Shown here: one piece after another, positions 1 through 5,644 of the stretch
Position numbering within the stretch: the first letter of the stretch is position 1
Layout of the letters: the number at the start of each line of letters is the position of its first letter
Assembly: GCA_946480485.1 (NCBI GenBank)
Contig: CAMLJW010000109.1
Coordinates: 1-12,761, forward strand
DNA: 12,761 nucleotides
Direction of reading: 5' to 3'
Source: an uncultured Streptomyces sp.
GTDB lineage: Bacteria; Actinomycetota; Actinomycetes; Streptomycetales; Streptomycetaceae
The notes under the pieces: generated by a model
What the model was told of the DNA's origin: nothing
The model's input: the letters and a program-made list of their open reading frames with translations, nothing else
Databases searched by the model: none
Program-made: the position numbers and the translations under genes

Positions 1-303
1 CAGCACCGTCAACTCCCGCCCGTCCGGCACCCGCCCCGGCTGCGGCAGCCCCGCCGGCACCTCGACCGCCGGCCCGTCGTGCGGATGCGACAGCAGCACC
101 TGCCGTACGCCACCCAGTGAGTGCCCGGCACGCGCGGCCGCGAACGCGGCACCGGGCGTGAGGTCGAGCAGCAGCGTGCCGTCCACCAGCAGCGCGGTCG
201 CCGCGCGCGCGTCCCCACCGCGCGCGCCCGCGCAAGCCGCACAGGGACAGTCGGAGCGGGGCAGCCCCGCGGGGGCACTGGTGCCGAGCAGAGTGAGTTC
301 CAC
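1..303 (-). CDS. cobU: Metallo-beta-lactamase-like N-terminal part of probable bifunctional CobU (partial)
   Basis: This is an incomplete leftward gene: the first 101 codons are visible and the rest lies beyond the left edge. The protein opens with a strand and loop, VELTLLGTSAPAG, then a Cys cluster DCPCAACA (about residues 19-26) and, near residue 78, LSHPHDG, which resembles the HxHxD motif of metallo-beta-lactamase folds but lacks the usual following His. From memory, Streptomyces proteins annotated as bifunctional adenosylcobinamide kinase / adenosylcobinamide-phosphate guanylyltransferase carry just such an extra N-terminal domain, so the missing part is probably the CobU nucleotide-binding domain, which acts late in cobalamin assembly. 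The GTG at 303 was chosen because the conserved LTLLGT strand starts there. A ribosome site (GGAG about 16 nt upstream) is poor, so the start is uncertain. The alternative is a stand-alone metallo-hydrolase. Confidence 0.55.
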   Translation of the reverse strand, partial: MELTLLGTSAPAGLPRSDCPCAACAGARGGDARAATALLVDGTLLLDLTPGAAFAAARAGHSLGGVRQVLLSHPHDGPAVEVPAGLPQPGRVPDGRELTVL

Positions 304-353
304 GCGAATGATTTTTCCGCTCCGCAGGGGTCTTGCGCGACAGGGGGTGCCAC

Positions 354-412
354 TTCAGGGGCGCGGGGAGCCGGGCTGGCCCGCGCCCGTTTCAGGGGCG
401 CGGGGAACTGGG
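354..412 (+). repeat. Two direct copies of a Streptomyces GC-rich intergenic repeat
   Basis: TTCAGGGGCGCGGGGA occurs at 354-369 and again at 391-406, 37 bp apart, each followed by a similar tail (GCCGGG and ACTGGG). From memory this GGGGCGCGGGGAACTG element is scattered widely through Streptomyces intergenic regions. Here both copies sit in the same direction between two divergent genes. Confidence 0.6.
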
Positions 413-550
413 CGGCCGGCCCCCACCAACCCGCACCCGAACACACCACAGTTCACGACCTGCACCTTTGAACACCGAAACTCCAGCGGAGCGCCTAGGC
501 TTCGGGCACAAGGACGACCCGATCTTGCTCGGTACTTTTGGGAGGCTGAC

Positions 551-772
551 ATGGCGGCATGGACGTGGCGGTTCGAGAAGGCCGACGGGGCGGAGGTCCA
601 GCCCGCGGTGCTGCCCGAGGAGTTCACCACGCAGGGAGACGCCGAGTCCTGGATCGGCGAGCACTGGAAGGCGCTCGCCGACGGTGGAGTGGACCAGGTT
701 CGGCTGTTCGAGGACGCCACGGAGATCTACGGTCCGATGAGCCTGCACGCCGACGAGGCCGCGCACTCCTAG
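551..772 (+). CDS. Hypothetical 73-aa acidic protein
   Basis: This small gene encodes a soluble, acidic protein starting MAAWTWRFEKADG and ending DEAAHS. The ATG at 551 is preceded by GGGAGG at 540-545, a good ribosome site, and codon use has the strong third-position GC of neighbouring genes. It has no signal peptide, membrane segment or Cys. Trp residues are enriched at the start (AWTWRF) and middle (SWIGEHW), and the latter half (DQVRLFEDATEIYGPMSL) looks like a strand-turn-strand, which suggests a small compact alpha/beta fold. I recognise it only as a conserved Streptomyces orphan and cannot assign a function. It stands alone, divergent from the left-edge gene and convergent with the methyltransferase gene, and ends 15 bp before a strong terminator. 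Confidence 0.75.
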   Translation: MAAWTWRFEKADGAEVQPAVLPEEFTTQGDAESWIGEHWKALADGGVDQVRLFEDATEIYGPMSLHADEAAHS

Positions 773-787
773 TCCGAGAAACTCAGG

Positions 788-843
788 GCCGGTCTGGAAT
801 TCCCGTCGCCCGGAAGGACGGGCGACGGGAACTCCAGACCGGC
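788..843. terminator. Strong bidirectional hairpin terminator
   Basis: The arms 788-811 and 820-843 are 24 nt each and complementary with a single mismatch, around an 8-nt loop (812-819). The hairpin lies between the ends of two convergent genes (stop at 772 on the + strand, stop at 855 on the - strand), so it probably ends both transcripts. It has no long U tract, as is usual in Streptomyces. Confidence 0.85.
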
Positions 844-854
844 ACCAACAACCC

Positions 855-1643
855 TCAGCCGCGCACTCCGCACAGGTGCAGCAGTGCCGCCACCCCGCGA
901 TACGGGTCCGTCCGCCCGGCCCACTCCTCCGCGGCCAGCAGGACTTCCACGTCGTCCGGAACGGCCGCGTCGTCGGGGGCCGTGTCCGTGAAGACCCGCA
1001 CCCCGTACCAGGTGCGCAGCGGCGCCCCGATCCCGGCCAGCGTGCCGGTGAGCGCGTCGAGCCGGTCCGCGCGTACGTCGAGGACCAGCCGATTCGTGTA
1101 CGCGTTGGTGTCGAAGGCGGCCAGCGCACCGGCCCAGTCACCCGAGAGGCCCGGCCGCATCGCCAGTGCGTCGCCGTTCCGTACGAGCAGGGACAGCAGC
1201 CCGCCGGGGGCCAACATCCGGGCCAGCCCGGCGACCAGCGCGTCAGGGTCCTCGACGTACATCAGCACGCCGTGGCACAGCACCACGTCGAAACTGCCCG
1301 GCAGGAAGTGGACGCCGGCTTCCCGCCCGTCGCCCTCGACGAGCCGTACCCGGCCGCGGATCCCCTCCGGCTCGGCGGCGAGAGCCTCACGTGCCGCGGC
1401 GACCATGTTGGGGTCCTGCTCGACCCCGGTGACCCTGTGCCCGGCCCGTGCCAGGCGCAGCGCCTGCGTGCCCTGGCCCATGCCCACGTCGAGCACCCGC
1501 AGCCGCTGCCCCACCGGGAACCGCCCGGCCATCTGCTCATCGAGCTGCCGGGTCACCAGCTCCTGGCGTACCACCTCGCGCAGCGCGCCGAGCTTGCTCA
1601 GCCACGCGTCCGCCGCACCTCCTGTGAAAGGCGCCGCGCTCAG
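855..1643 (-). CDS. Class I SAM-dependent methyltransferase, CmoM/SmtA-like
   Basis: The protein (262 aa from the chosen start) has a Rossmann methyltransferase core. Motif I is VLDVGMGQGTQALRLA (residues 50-65), the acidic strand-2 end is GVEQDPNM (73-80), the strand-3 region is VEGDG (102-106), motif IV is FDVVLCHGVLMYVEDP (118-133) and the post-motif is LAPGGLLSLLV (144-154). The LCHGVLMYVEDP segment and the C-terminal GVRVFTD resemble E. coli CmoM (SmtA), a tRNA cmo5U methylester-forming enzyme. The substrate here is not proven. The start is unusual: no ATG, GTG or TTG falls in frame near the end of the upstream DUF3043 gene. A CTG at 1643-1641 overlaps that gene's TGA as CTGA and has GGAGAG 5 nt upstream. 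The next in-frame GTG, at 1574, would remove conserved N-terminal residues. The two genes are probably co-transcribed and translationally coupled. Confidence 0.8.
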   Translation of the reverse strand: MSAAPFTGGAADAWLSKLGALREVVRQELVTRQLDEQMAGRFPVGQRLRVLDVGMGQGTQALRLARAGHRVTGVEQDPNMVAAAREALAAEPEGIRGRVRLVEGDGREAGVHFLPGSFDVVLCHGVLMYVEDPDALVAGLARMLAPGGLLSLLVRNGDALAMRPGLSGDWAGALAAFDTNAYTNRLVLDVRADRLDALTGTLAGIGAPLRTWYGVRVFTDTAPDDAAVPDDVEVLLAAEEWAGRTDPYRGVAALLHLCGVRG

Positions 1644-2236
1644 GGCCGCTCTCCGCGCTTGACCTGCGGCTTCGGCAGCCGGAGGCGACGCATCTGGAGG
1701 CTGCGCATCAGAGCATAGGCAACCGCGCCGCGCTTGGGCTCGTCCGGGTAGCGCTGATTCAGTTGCTTCTTCAGGCGGATCGAGACGCCGACCGAGTCGA
1801 CCACGATCAACACGATCACCAAGAGCCACAGCAGCAGCGCGATGTTCTGCAGCCGCGGGATCCGGACCATGGTCAGTACGAGGATGACCACGGCCAGCGG
1901 CAAAAAGAACTCGGCGACACAGAACCGCGAGTCGATGAAGTCACGCGCGAACTTCCGCACCCGACCCTTGTCGCGGGCGGGCAGAAAGCGCTCGTCACCG
2001 CCGGCCAGCGCATCGCGCTGCTTCGCCAGCGCGGCGCGGCGCTCGTCGCGCTGCCGCTTGGCCGCCTCCTTGCGGTTCGTCGGCGTGCTGGCGACGCTGC
2101 GACGCTGGGTCTGGGCCTCACTGCGTTTCGGCGTGGGGCGCCCCTTGGGGGCCTGCGGGTCTCGGGGCTGCTTGGAGTCGGTCACCAGCGCCTTGTCGGC
2201 GAGGGCCTTCTCTTCCTTGGCACGGCTACGGAACAC
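1640..2236 (-). CDS. DUF3043 family membrane protein
   Basis: This 198-aa protein has a highly charged, Lys/Arg-rich cytoplasmic N-terminal half (about residues 1-105, including KRSEAQTQRR and RKEAAKRQRDERRAALAKQR). Two hydrophobic helices follow (about 107-124 and 131-153), then a basic tail ending PQVKRGERP. This layout matches the actinobacterial DUF3043 family, whose function is unknown. The GTG at 2236 was chosen because the conserved VFRSRAKEEKALADK start follows it; the open frame runs on to 2329 but that stretch is Pro/Arg-rich and unlike the family. The ribosome site is weak (GGG about 5 nt upstream). The gene is followed by the methyltransferase with a CTGA overlap and is divergent from pspA. 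The position beside pspA may hint at an envelope role, but that is only inference. Confidence 0.85.
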   Translation of the reverse strand: MFRSRAKEEKALADKALVTDSKQPRDPQAPKGRPTPKRSEAQTQRRSVASTPTNRKEAAKRQRDERRAALAKQRDALAGGDERFLPARDKGRVRKFARDFIDSRFCVAEFFLPLAVVILVLTMVRIPRLQNIALLLWLLVIVLIVVDSVGVSIRLKKQLNQRYPDEPKRGAVAYALMRSLQMRRLRLPKPQVKRGERP

Positions 2237-2561
2237 AGAACCCAAGGGTACGGGGTAAGAGAAGGGCACGGGGCCGCAGGTCCCTCGGAACGAGGGCGCG
2301 GGTGGGAGACGGGCGGGAGCATGGACCACGGTTGAGTGGGGAACGATCCGGCAACACCGGTCGTCTGTAGGGGACAGAGAGGGCGTTGCCGACGACCTGG
2401 GAGCACCTACTCCCTACGTTGGAGCGGTGTCGCCCCCAGTCGTCCTTGGGGATGAGCGCATCCGTCCCCGAACAGTGCGGTAATGGACGCAGGGCCCGTA
2501 CTGTGGGTTCTGTAGCAGTCGCTGGAGCTGGAGTTCCGTCAGAAGGGGGCGCGCGAAGCCC
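2237..2561. other. Divergent intergenic region between DUF3043 gene and pspA
   Basis: This 325-bp gap must hold the promoters for DUF3043 (leftward) and pspA (rightward). I see no convincing gene or consensus -35/-10 pair. Two structural features stand out: GGATG-AGCG-CATCC at 2450-2463, a short perfect hairpin, and interleaved inverted repeats GGCAAC (2350-2355) with GTTGCC (2385-2390) and GGTCGTC (2359-2365) with GACGACC (2391-2397). Confidence 0.5.
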
Positions 2562-3380
2562 ATGAGCGGTGTCATGAAGCGTATGGGGATGATCTTCCGC
2601 GCGAAGGCGAACAAGGCCCTTGACCGGGCCGAGGACCCGCGCGAGACCCTCGACTACTCGTACCAGAAGCAGCTGGAGCTGTTGCAGAAGGTGCGCCGCG
2701 GAGTCGCCGACGTGGCGACCTCCCGCAAGCGCCTGGAGCTGCAGCTCAACCAGCTCCAGGGCCAGTCCTCGAAGCTGGAGGACCAGGGCCGCAAGGCCCT
2801 CGCCCTCGGCCGCGAGGACCTGGCCCGTGAGGCGTTGTCGCGCCGTGCCGCGCTCCAGCAGCAGGTCACCGACCTTGAGACGCAGCACCAGACCCTCCAG
2901 GGAGAGGAGGAGAAGCTCACGCTCGCCGCCCAGCGGCTGCAGGCCAAGGTCGACGCCTTCCGTACGAGGAAGGAAACCATCAAGGCCACGTACACCGCTG
3001 CCCAGGCGCAGACCCGGATCGGCGAGGCCTTCTCGGGGATCTCCGAGGAGATGGGCGACGTTGGCATGGCCATACAGCGCGCCGAGGACAAGACGGCGCA
3101 GCTGCAGGCCCGGGCCGGCGCCATCGACGAGCTGCTCGCCTCCGGTGCCCTCGACGACCCCTCCGGGCTGGCCAAGGACGACATCCAGAGCGAGCTGGAC
3201 CGGCTCTCCGGTGGCACGGACGTGGAGCTGGAGCTCCAGCGCATGAAGGCCGAGCTGGCCGGTGGCACCTCGTCCCGCCAGGCGATCGAGGGCGGTCAGG
3301 GCCAGGCTCAGGGGCAGTCCCAGGGCCGGACTCAGTCCCAGCAGCAGCCGCAGGACACTCCGCGCTTCGACAAGCAGTAG
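2562..3380 (+). CDS. pspA: PspA/IM30 (ESCRT-III-like) membrane-stress protein
   Basis: PspA-family proteins assemble on the inner face of the cytoplasmic membrane and maintain it under envelope stress. This 272-aa copy has the expected layout. A short amphipathic N-terminus (MKRMGMIFRAKANKALDRAEDP) is followed by a long, almost uninterrupted coiled coil (about residues 25-165; for example KQLELLQKVRRGVADV and ALSRRAALQQQVTDLE). A further helix precedes a variable Gly/Gln-rich tail (about 235-262, GGQGQAQGQSQGRTQSQQQ) that looks disordered. The ATG at 2562 was chosen over the ATG at 2574 because GGGGG at 2545-2549 is 12 nt upstream of the former. pspAA follows 41 bp downstream, probably in the same operon. 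No PspB, PspC or PspF homologue is in the window, so its regulation differs from the enterobacterial system. Confidence 0.95.
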   Translation: MSGVMKRMGMIFRAKANKALDRAEDPRETLDYSYQKQLELLQKVRRGVADVATSRKRLELQLNQLQGQSSKLEDQGRKALALGREDLAREALSRRAALQQQVTDLETQHQTLQGEEEKLTLAAQRLQAKVDAFRTRKETIKATYTAAQAQTRIGEAFSGISEEMGDVGMAIQRAEDKTAQLQARAGAIDELLASGALDDPSGLAKDDIQSELDRLSGGTDVELELQRMKAELAGGTSSRQAIEGGQGQAQGQSQGRTQSQQQPQDTPRFDKQ

Positions 3381-3421
3381 GCCCACGCCGCAAGCACTAG
3401 TCCCGTCGCCTAGGAGGCGTC

Positions 3422-3748
3422 ATGATCGTACGGATCATGGGGGAGGGGCAGGTGAGGCTGGACAACGCCCACTTCACCGAGCTGAACAAACTGGACGACG
3501 AGCTTCTCGCGGAGATGGAGTCCGGTGACGAGGAGGGCTTCCGGCGCACGCTGGGAGCGCTCCTGGAGGCGGTGCGGGGCCTTGGTGCGTCTCTTCCCGA
3601 TGAATCCCTCGAACCCTCCGAGCTGATCCTCCCCGCTCCCGACGCGACCTTGGAAGAGGTCCGCGAGATGCTCAGCGGCGACGGGCTGATCCCTGGAGCG
3701 CCCGACGCCGGCCCCGAAGTGCCCGGTGTCGGCCTCGAGAAGCCCTGA
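3422..3748 (+). CDS. pspAA: PspA-associated protein PspAA
   Basis: This 108-aa acidic soluble protein starts MIVRIMGEGQVRL and has a small alpha/beta core (VRIMGEGQVRLDNAHFTELNKLDDELLAEME) followed by helices and a Pro/Gly-rich acidic tail ending PGVGLEKP. The fold and its place directly after pspA match the PspAA partner family described from comparative genomics of Psp systems, whose biochemical role is unknown. The ATG at 3422 has a near-ideal ribosome site (GGAGG at 3413-3417). It probably shares a transcript with pspA, ending at the hairpin at 3870-3909. With only 108 residues I am confident about the context, and somewhat less so about the family name. Confidence 0.85.
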   Translation: MIVRIMGEGQVRLDNAHFTELNKLDDELLAEMESGDEEGFRRTLGALLEAVRGLGASLPDESLEPSELILPAPDATLEEVREMLSGDGLIPGAPDAGPEVPGVGLEKP

Positions 3749-3869
3749 GTACCTGGTAGCGACAGTTCCGAGCCCTGCGACAGTCCCGTATCCCACGGCG
3801 GCCATCCGCGTCCTGCTCGCAGATGACCGGGCGCTGCCGCGGAGCGCCTCCTCGCTCTGGAAGCCAAGC

Positions 3870-3909
3870 GGGCCTCTGCCGGGTACACGCACGTACCCGG
3901 CAGAGGCCC
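3870..3909. terminator. Perfect-stem bidirectional terminator between pspAA and nadA
   Basis: The arms 3870-3886 and 3893-3909 form a perfect 17-bp stem around a 6-nt loop (ACGCAC). On the + strand a T/C-rich stretch (TCTTCTCGCCT) follows. It ends 23 bp before the nadA stop codon on the other strand, so it probably serves both convergent units. Confidence 0.9.
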
Positions 3910-3931
3910 TCTTCTCGCCTGTGTCTCTCTG

Positions 3932-5131
3932 CTACGGCAGCGCCAGCATCCGCTCCAGCGCCAGCTTCGCGAACTGCTCGGTCTCCCGGTCGACCTCGAT
4001 CCGGTTGACGAGCTTGCCCTCGGCGAGGGACTCCAGTGCCCAGACGAGGTGGGGGAGGTCGATGCGGTTCATGGTGGAGCAGAAGCAGACCGTCTTGTCG
4101 AGGAAGACGATCTCCTTGTGCCCGGCGGACTCGGCGGCGAAGCGGTTCGCCAGGCGGCGTACGAGATTCAGCTCGGTGCCGATCGCCCACTTGGAACCGG
4201 CGGGCGCCGCCTCCAGGGTCTTGATGATGTGCTCCGTGGACCCCACGTAGTCGGCGGCGGCCACCACCTCGTGCTTGCACTCGGGGTGAACGAGCACATG
4301 GACGCCCGGGATCCGCGCGCGCACGTCCTCCACGCTCTCCAGCGAGAAGCGCCCGTGCACCGAGCAGTGCCCGCGCCAAAGGATCATCTTCGCGTCGCGC
4401 AACTGCTCGGCGGTCAGGCCGCCGTTCGGTTTGTGCGGGTTGTAGACGACGCAGTCTTCGAGCGACATCCCCATGTCCCGGACCGCGGTGTTGCGTCCCA
4501 GGTGCTGGTCGGGCAGGAAGAGCACCTTCTCACCCTGTTCGAAGGCCCACTCAAGGGCCCGCTTGGCGTTCGACGACGTGCAGATCGTGCCGCCGTGCTT
4601 CCCGGTGAACGCCTTGATGTCGGCCGAGGAGTTCATGTACGAGACGGGCACGACCTGCTCGGCTGTTCCGGCCTCGGTCAGCACGTCCCAGCACTCGGCG
4701 ACCTGCTCGGCGGTGGCCATGTCGGCCATCGAGCAGCCGGCCGCCAGGTCGGGGAGGACCACCTTCTGGTCGTCGCTCGTCAGGATGTCCGCCGACTCGG
4801 CCATGAAGTGCACACCGCAGAAGACGATGTACTCGGCCTCGGGCCGCGCCGCAGCGTCCCGGGCCAGCTTGAAGGAGTCGCCGGTGACATCCGCGAACTG
4901 GATGACCTCGTCCCGCTGATAGTGGTGGCCGAGCACGAAGACCTTGTCCCCGAGCTTCTCCTTGGCCGCGCGGGCGCGCTCCACCAGGTCCGGGTCGGAC
5001 GGCGAGGGCAGATCACCGGGACACTCGACGCCCCGCTCGCTCGTCGCATCGGCCTCCCGGCCGAGCAGCAGCAGGGCGAGGGGCGTCGGCTGTATGTCGA
5101 GCTCCTGGGTCTGGGCGGTGGTCACTGACAT
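3932..5131 (-). CDS. nadA: Quinolinate synthase NadA
   Basis: NadA condenses iminoaspartate with dihydroxyacetone phosphate to make quinolinate, the second step of de novo NAD synthesis, using an oxygen-sensitive 4Fe-4S cluster. The 399-aa protein is the long form of the family. Three cluster Cys are visible: C105 in FCGVHFMAE, C256 in LWRGHCSVHGRF, and C351 (or C349) in VCFCSTMNRI. Other family signatures are VLGHHYQRDEVIQFAD (66-81), the YMNSSADIKA segment (165-174) and DQHLGRN (208-214). The ATG at 5131 is preceded by AAGGG. nadB and nadC are not adjacent, so nadA is a single-gene unit here, running leftward to the terminator at 3870-3909. Its upstream region carries a -10-like element and three related palindromes, which suggest specific transcriptional control. 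Confidence 0.97.
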   Translation of the reverse strand: MSVTTAQTQELDIQPTPLALLLLGREADATSERGVECPGDLPSPSDPDLVERARAAKEKLGDKVFVLGHHYQRDEVIQFADVTGDSFKLARDAAARPEAEYIVFCGVHFMAESADILTSDDQKVVLPDLAAGCSMADMATAEQVAECWDVLTEAGTAEQVVPVSYMNSSADIKAFTGKHGGTICTSSNAKRALEWAFEQGEKVLFLPDQHLGRNTAVRDMGMSLEDCVVYNPHKPNGGLTAEQLRDAKMILWRGHCSVHGRFSLESVEDVRARIPGVHVLVHPECKHEVVAAADYVGSTEHIIKTLEAAPAGSKWAIGTELNLVRRLANRFAAESAGHKEIVFLDKTVCFCSTMNRIDLPHLVWALESLAEGKLVNRIEVDRETEQFAKLALERMLALP

Positions 5132-5154
5132 GCACCCTTATCTGTTCTGCGGCT

Positions 5155-5182
5155 CGCTTGAATCATCTGGAACGATCAAGCG
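5155..5182. repeat. Inverted repeat in the nadA leader
   Basis: CGCTTGA (5155-5161) and TCAAGCG (5176-5182) are perfect 7-nt inverted arms around 14 nt. The site lies 24-51 nt upstream of the nadA ATG, inside the predicted 5' untranslated region, so it could be an operator or an RNA hairpin near the ribosome site. Confidence 0.5.
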
Positions 5183-5195
5183 GAACACACCTTTT

Positions 5196-5208
5196 CGTCG
5201 AAATGACG
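5196..5208. promoter_or_regulatory. Candidate operator copy 1 (CGTCG-AAA-TGACG)
   Basis: First of three related 13-bp palindromes with the form CGTCR-N3-TGACR. It lies just downstream of the predicted nadA -10 element, about where transcription should start. I do not recognise the regulator. Confidence 0.5.
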
Positions 5209-5214
5209 CTATCT

Positions 5215-5220
5215 ATCATA
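5215..5220 (-). promoter_or_regulatory. Candidate nadA promoter -10 (TATGAT)
   Basis: Reading leftward, TATGAT is a good -10 hexamer in an AT-rich patch unusual for this genome. Transcription would start near 5208, giving a leader of about 77 nt. No good TTGACA is found 16-18 bp upstream, so the promoter may be weak or depend on an activator. It sits between candidate operator copies 1 and 2. Confidence 0.4.
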
Positions 5221-5229
5221 ACCGCTTCA

Positions 5230-5242
5230 CGTCACTTTGACG
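5230..5242. promoter_or_regulatory. Candidate operator copy 2 (CGTCA-CTT-TGACG)
   Basis: This is the only copy with fully perfect arms. It starts 34 bp from copy 1 and overlaps the position expected for the nadA -35 element. Together with copy 3 it forms a larger interrupted dyad, TTCACGTCAC (5226-5235) against GTGACATGAA (5260-5269), with 9 of 10 pairs. Confidence 0.55.
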
Positions 5243-5252
5243 ATGCCCATAG

Positions 5253-5265
5253 CGTCGATGTGACA
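5253..5265. promoter_or_regulatory. Candidate operator copy 3 (CGTCG-ATG-TGACA)
   Basis: Third related palindrome, starting 23 bp from copy 2 (about two helical turns), upstream of the nadA promoter. Its outer bases differ from perfect symmetry by one position. Confidence 0.45.
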
Positions 5266-5269
5266 TGAA

Positions 5270-5644
5270 TCCCGGCGGTGTTCCGGTGCGAGCCCGGCAG
5301 CGTCCTGTCGGTGTCGCGGGTATGCCCGGGTGTGCCGCGGGGGCATCGCGGGTGTGCCGCGGCGGTTCGCGAACGACCGGACCATAGCCAGCACCACGGC
5401 CCGCCCGTCGGTCTTTGCTCGACCCCAGCGCCGTTCCCGGCCGGTGTGCTACCTGGCCGAGACCCATCGCACCGGGATTCGCTGTGTCGCGACTACTCGC
5501 GCCGTTTCCGCTCTCCACCCCGTGTGCGAGCATGAAGGCAGAGAAGCGAGAACCAAAGACACGCACTCGGCCCGGAATGAATCCGCGGCCCAGCCGGTTG
5601 CAACCGGCGGCAAGCAGTCTCCGTACAACCCGGGAGAGAAGCAG
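5270..5644. other. erpA upstream region without a supported gene
   Basis: An open frame from 5330 runs into erpA, but its translation is Arg/Pro-rich and unlike any A-type carrier N-terminus, so I treat it as non-coding. The region holds a 14-bp direct repeat CGGGTGTGCCGCGG (5327-5340 and 5349-5362, 22 bp apart) and a perfect 16-bp palindrome at 5593-5608. I cannot place an erpA promoter with confidence. Confidence 0.5.
5593..5608. promoter_or_regulatory. Perfect 16-bp palindrome upstream of erpA
   Basis: GCCGGTTGCAACCGGC is fully symmetric and ends 36 bp before the erpA ATG. It could be a regulator-binding site or a hairpin in the 5' leader just before the ribosome site (GGGAGAG, 5632-5638). 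Confidence 0.45.

Noticed and set aside
468..501. TTGAAC (468-473) and TAGGCT (496-501) as a promoter for the 73-aa gene
   Set aside because: The spacer is 22 bp, too long for a normal sigma-70-type promoter.
1644..1829. ATG 1829 as methyltransferase start
   Set aside because: It would overlap the DUF3043 gene by about 190 bp and add a sequence without family similarity.
4049..5128. Long + strand open frame opposite nadA, and similar long frames opposite the 514-aa gene, adoK and the desulfurase gene
   Set aside because: High-GC shadow frames on the reverse strand of genes with clear motifs.
5330..5644. N-terminal extension of the ErpA reading frame from ATG 5330
   Set aside because: The extension is Arg/Pro-rich with no family similarity, while ATG 5645 has a strong ribosome site and gives normal ErpA length.
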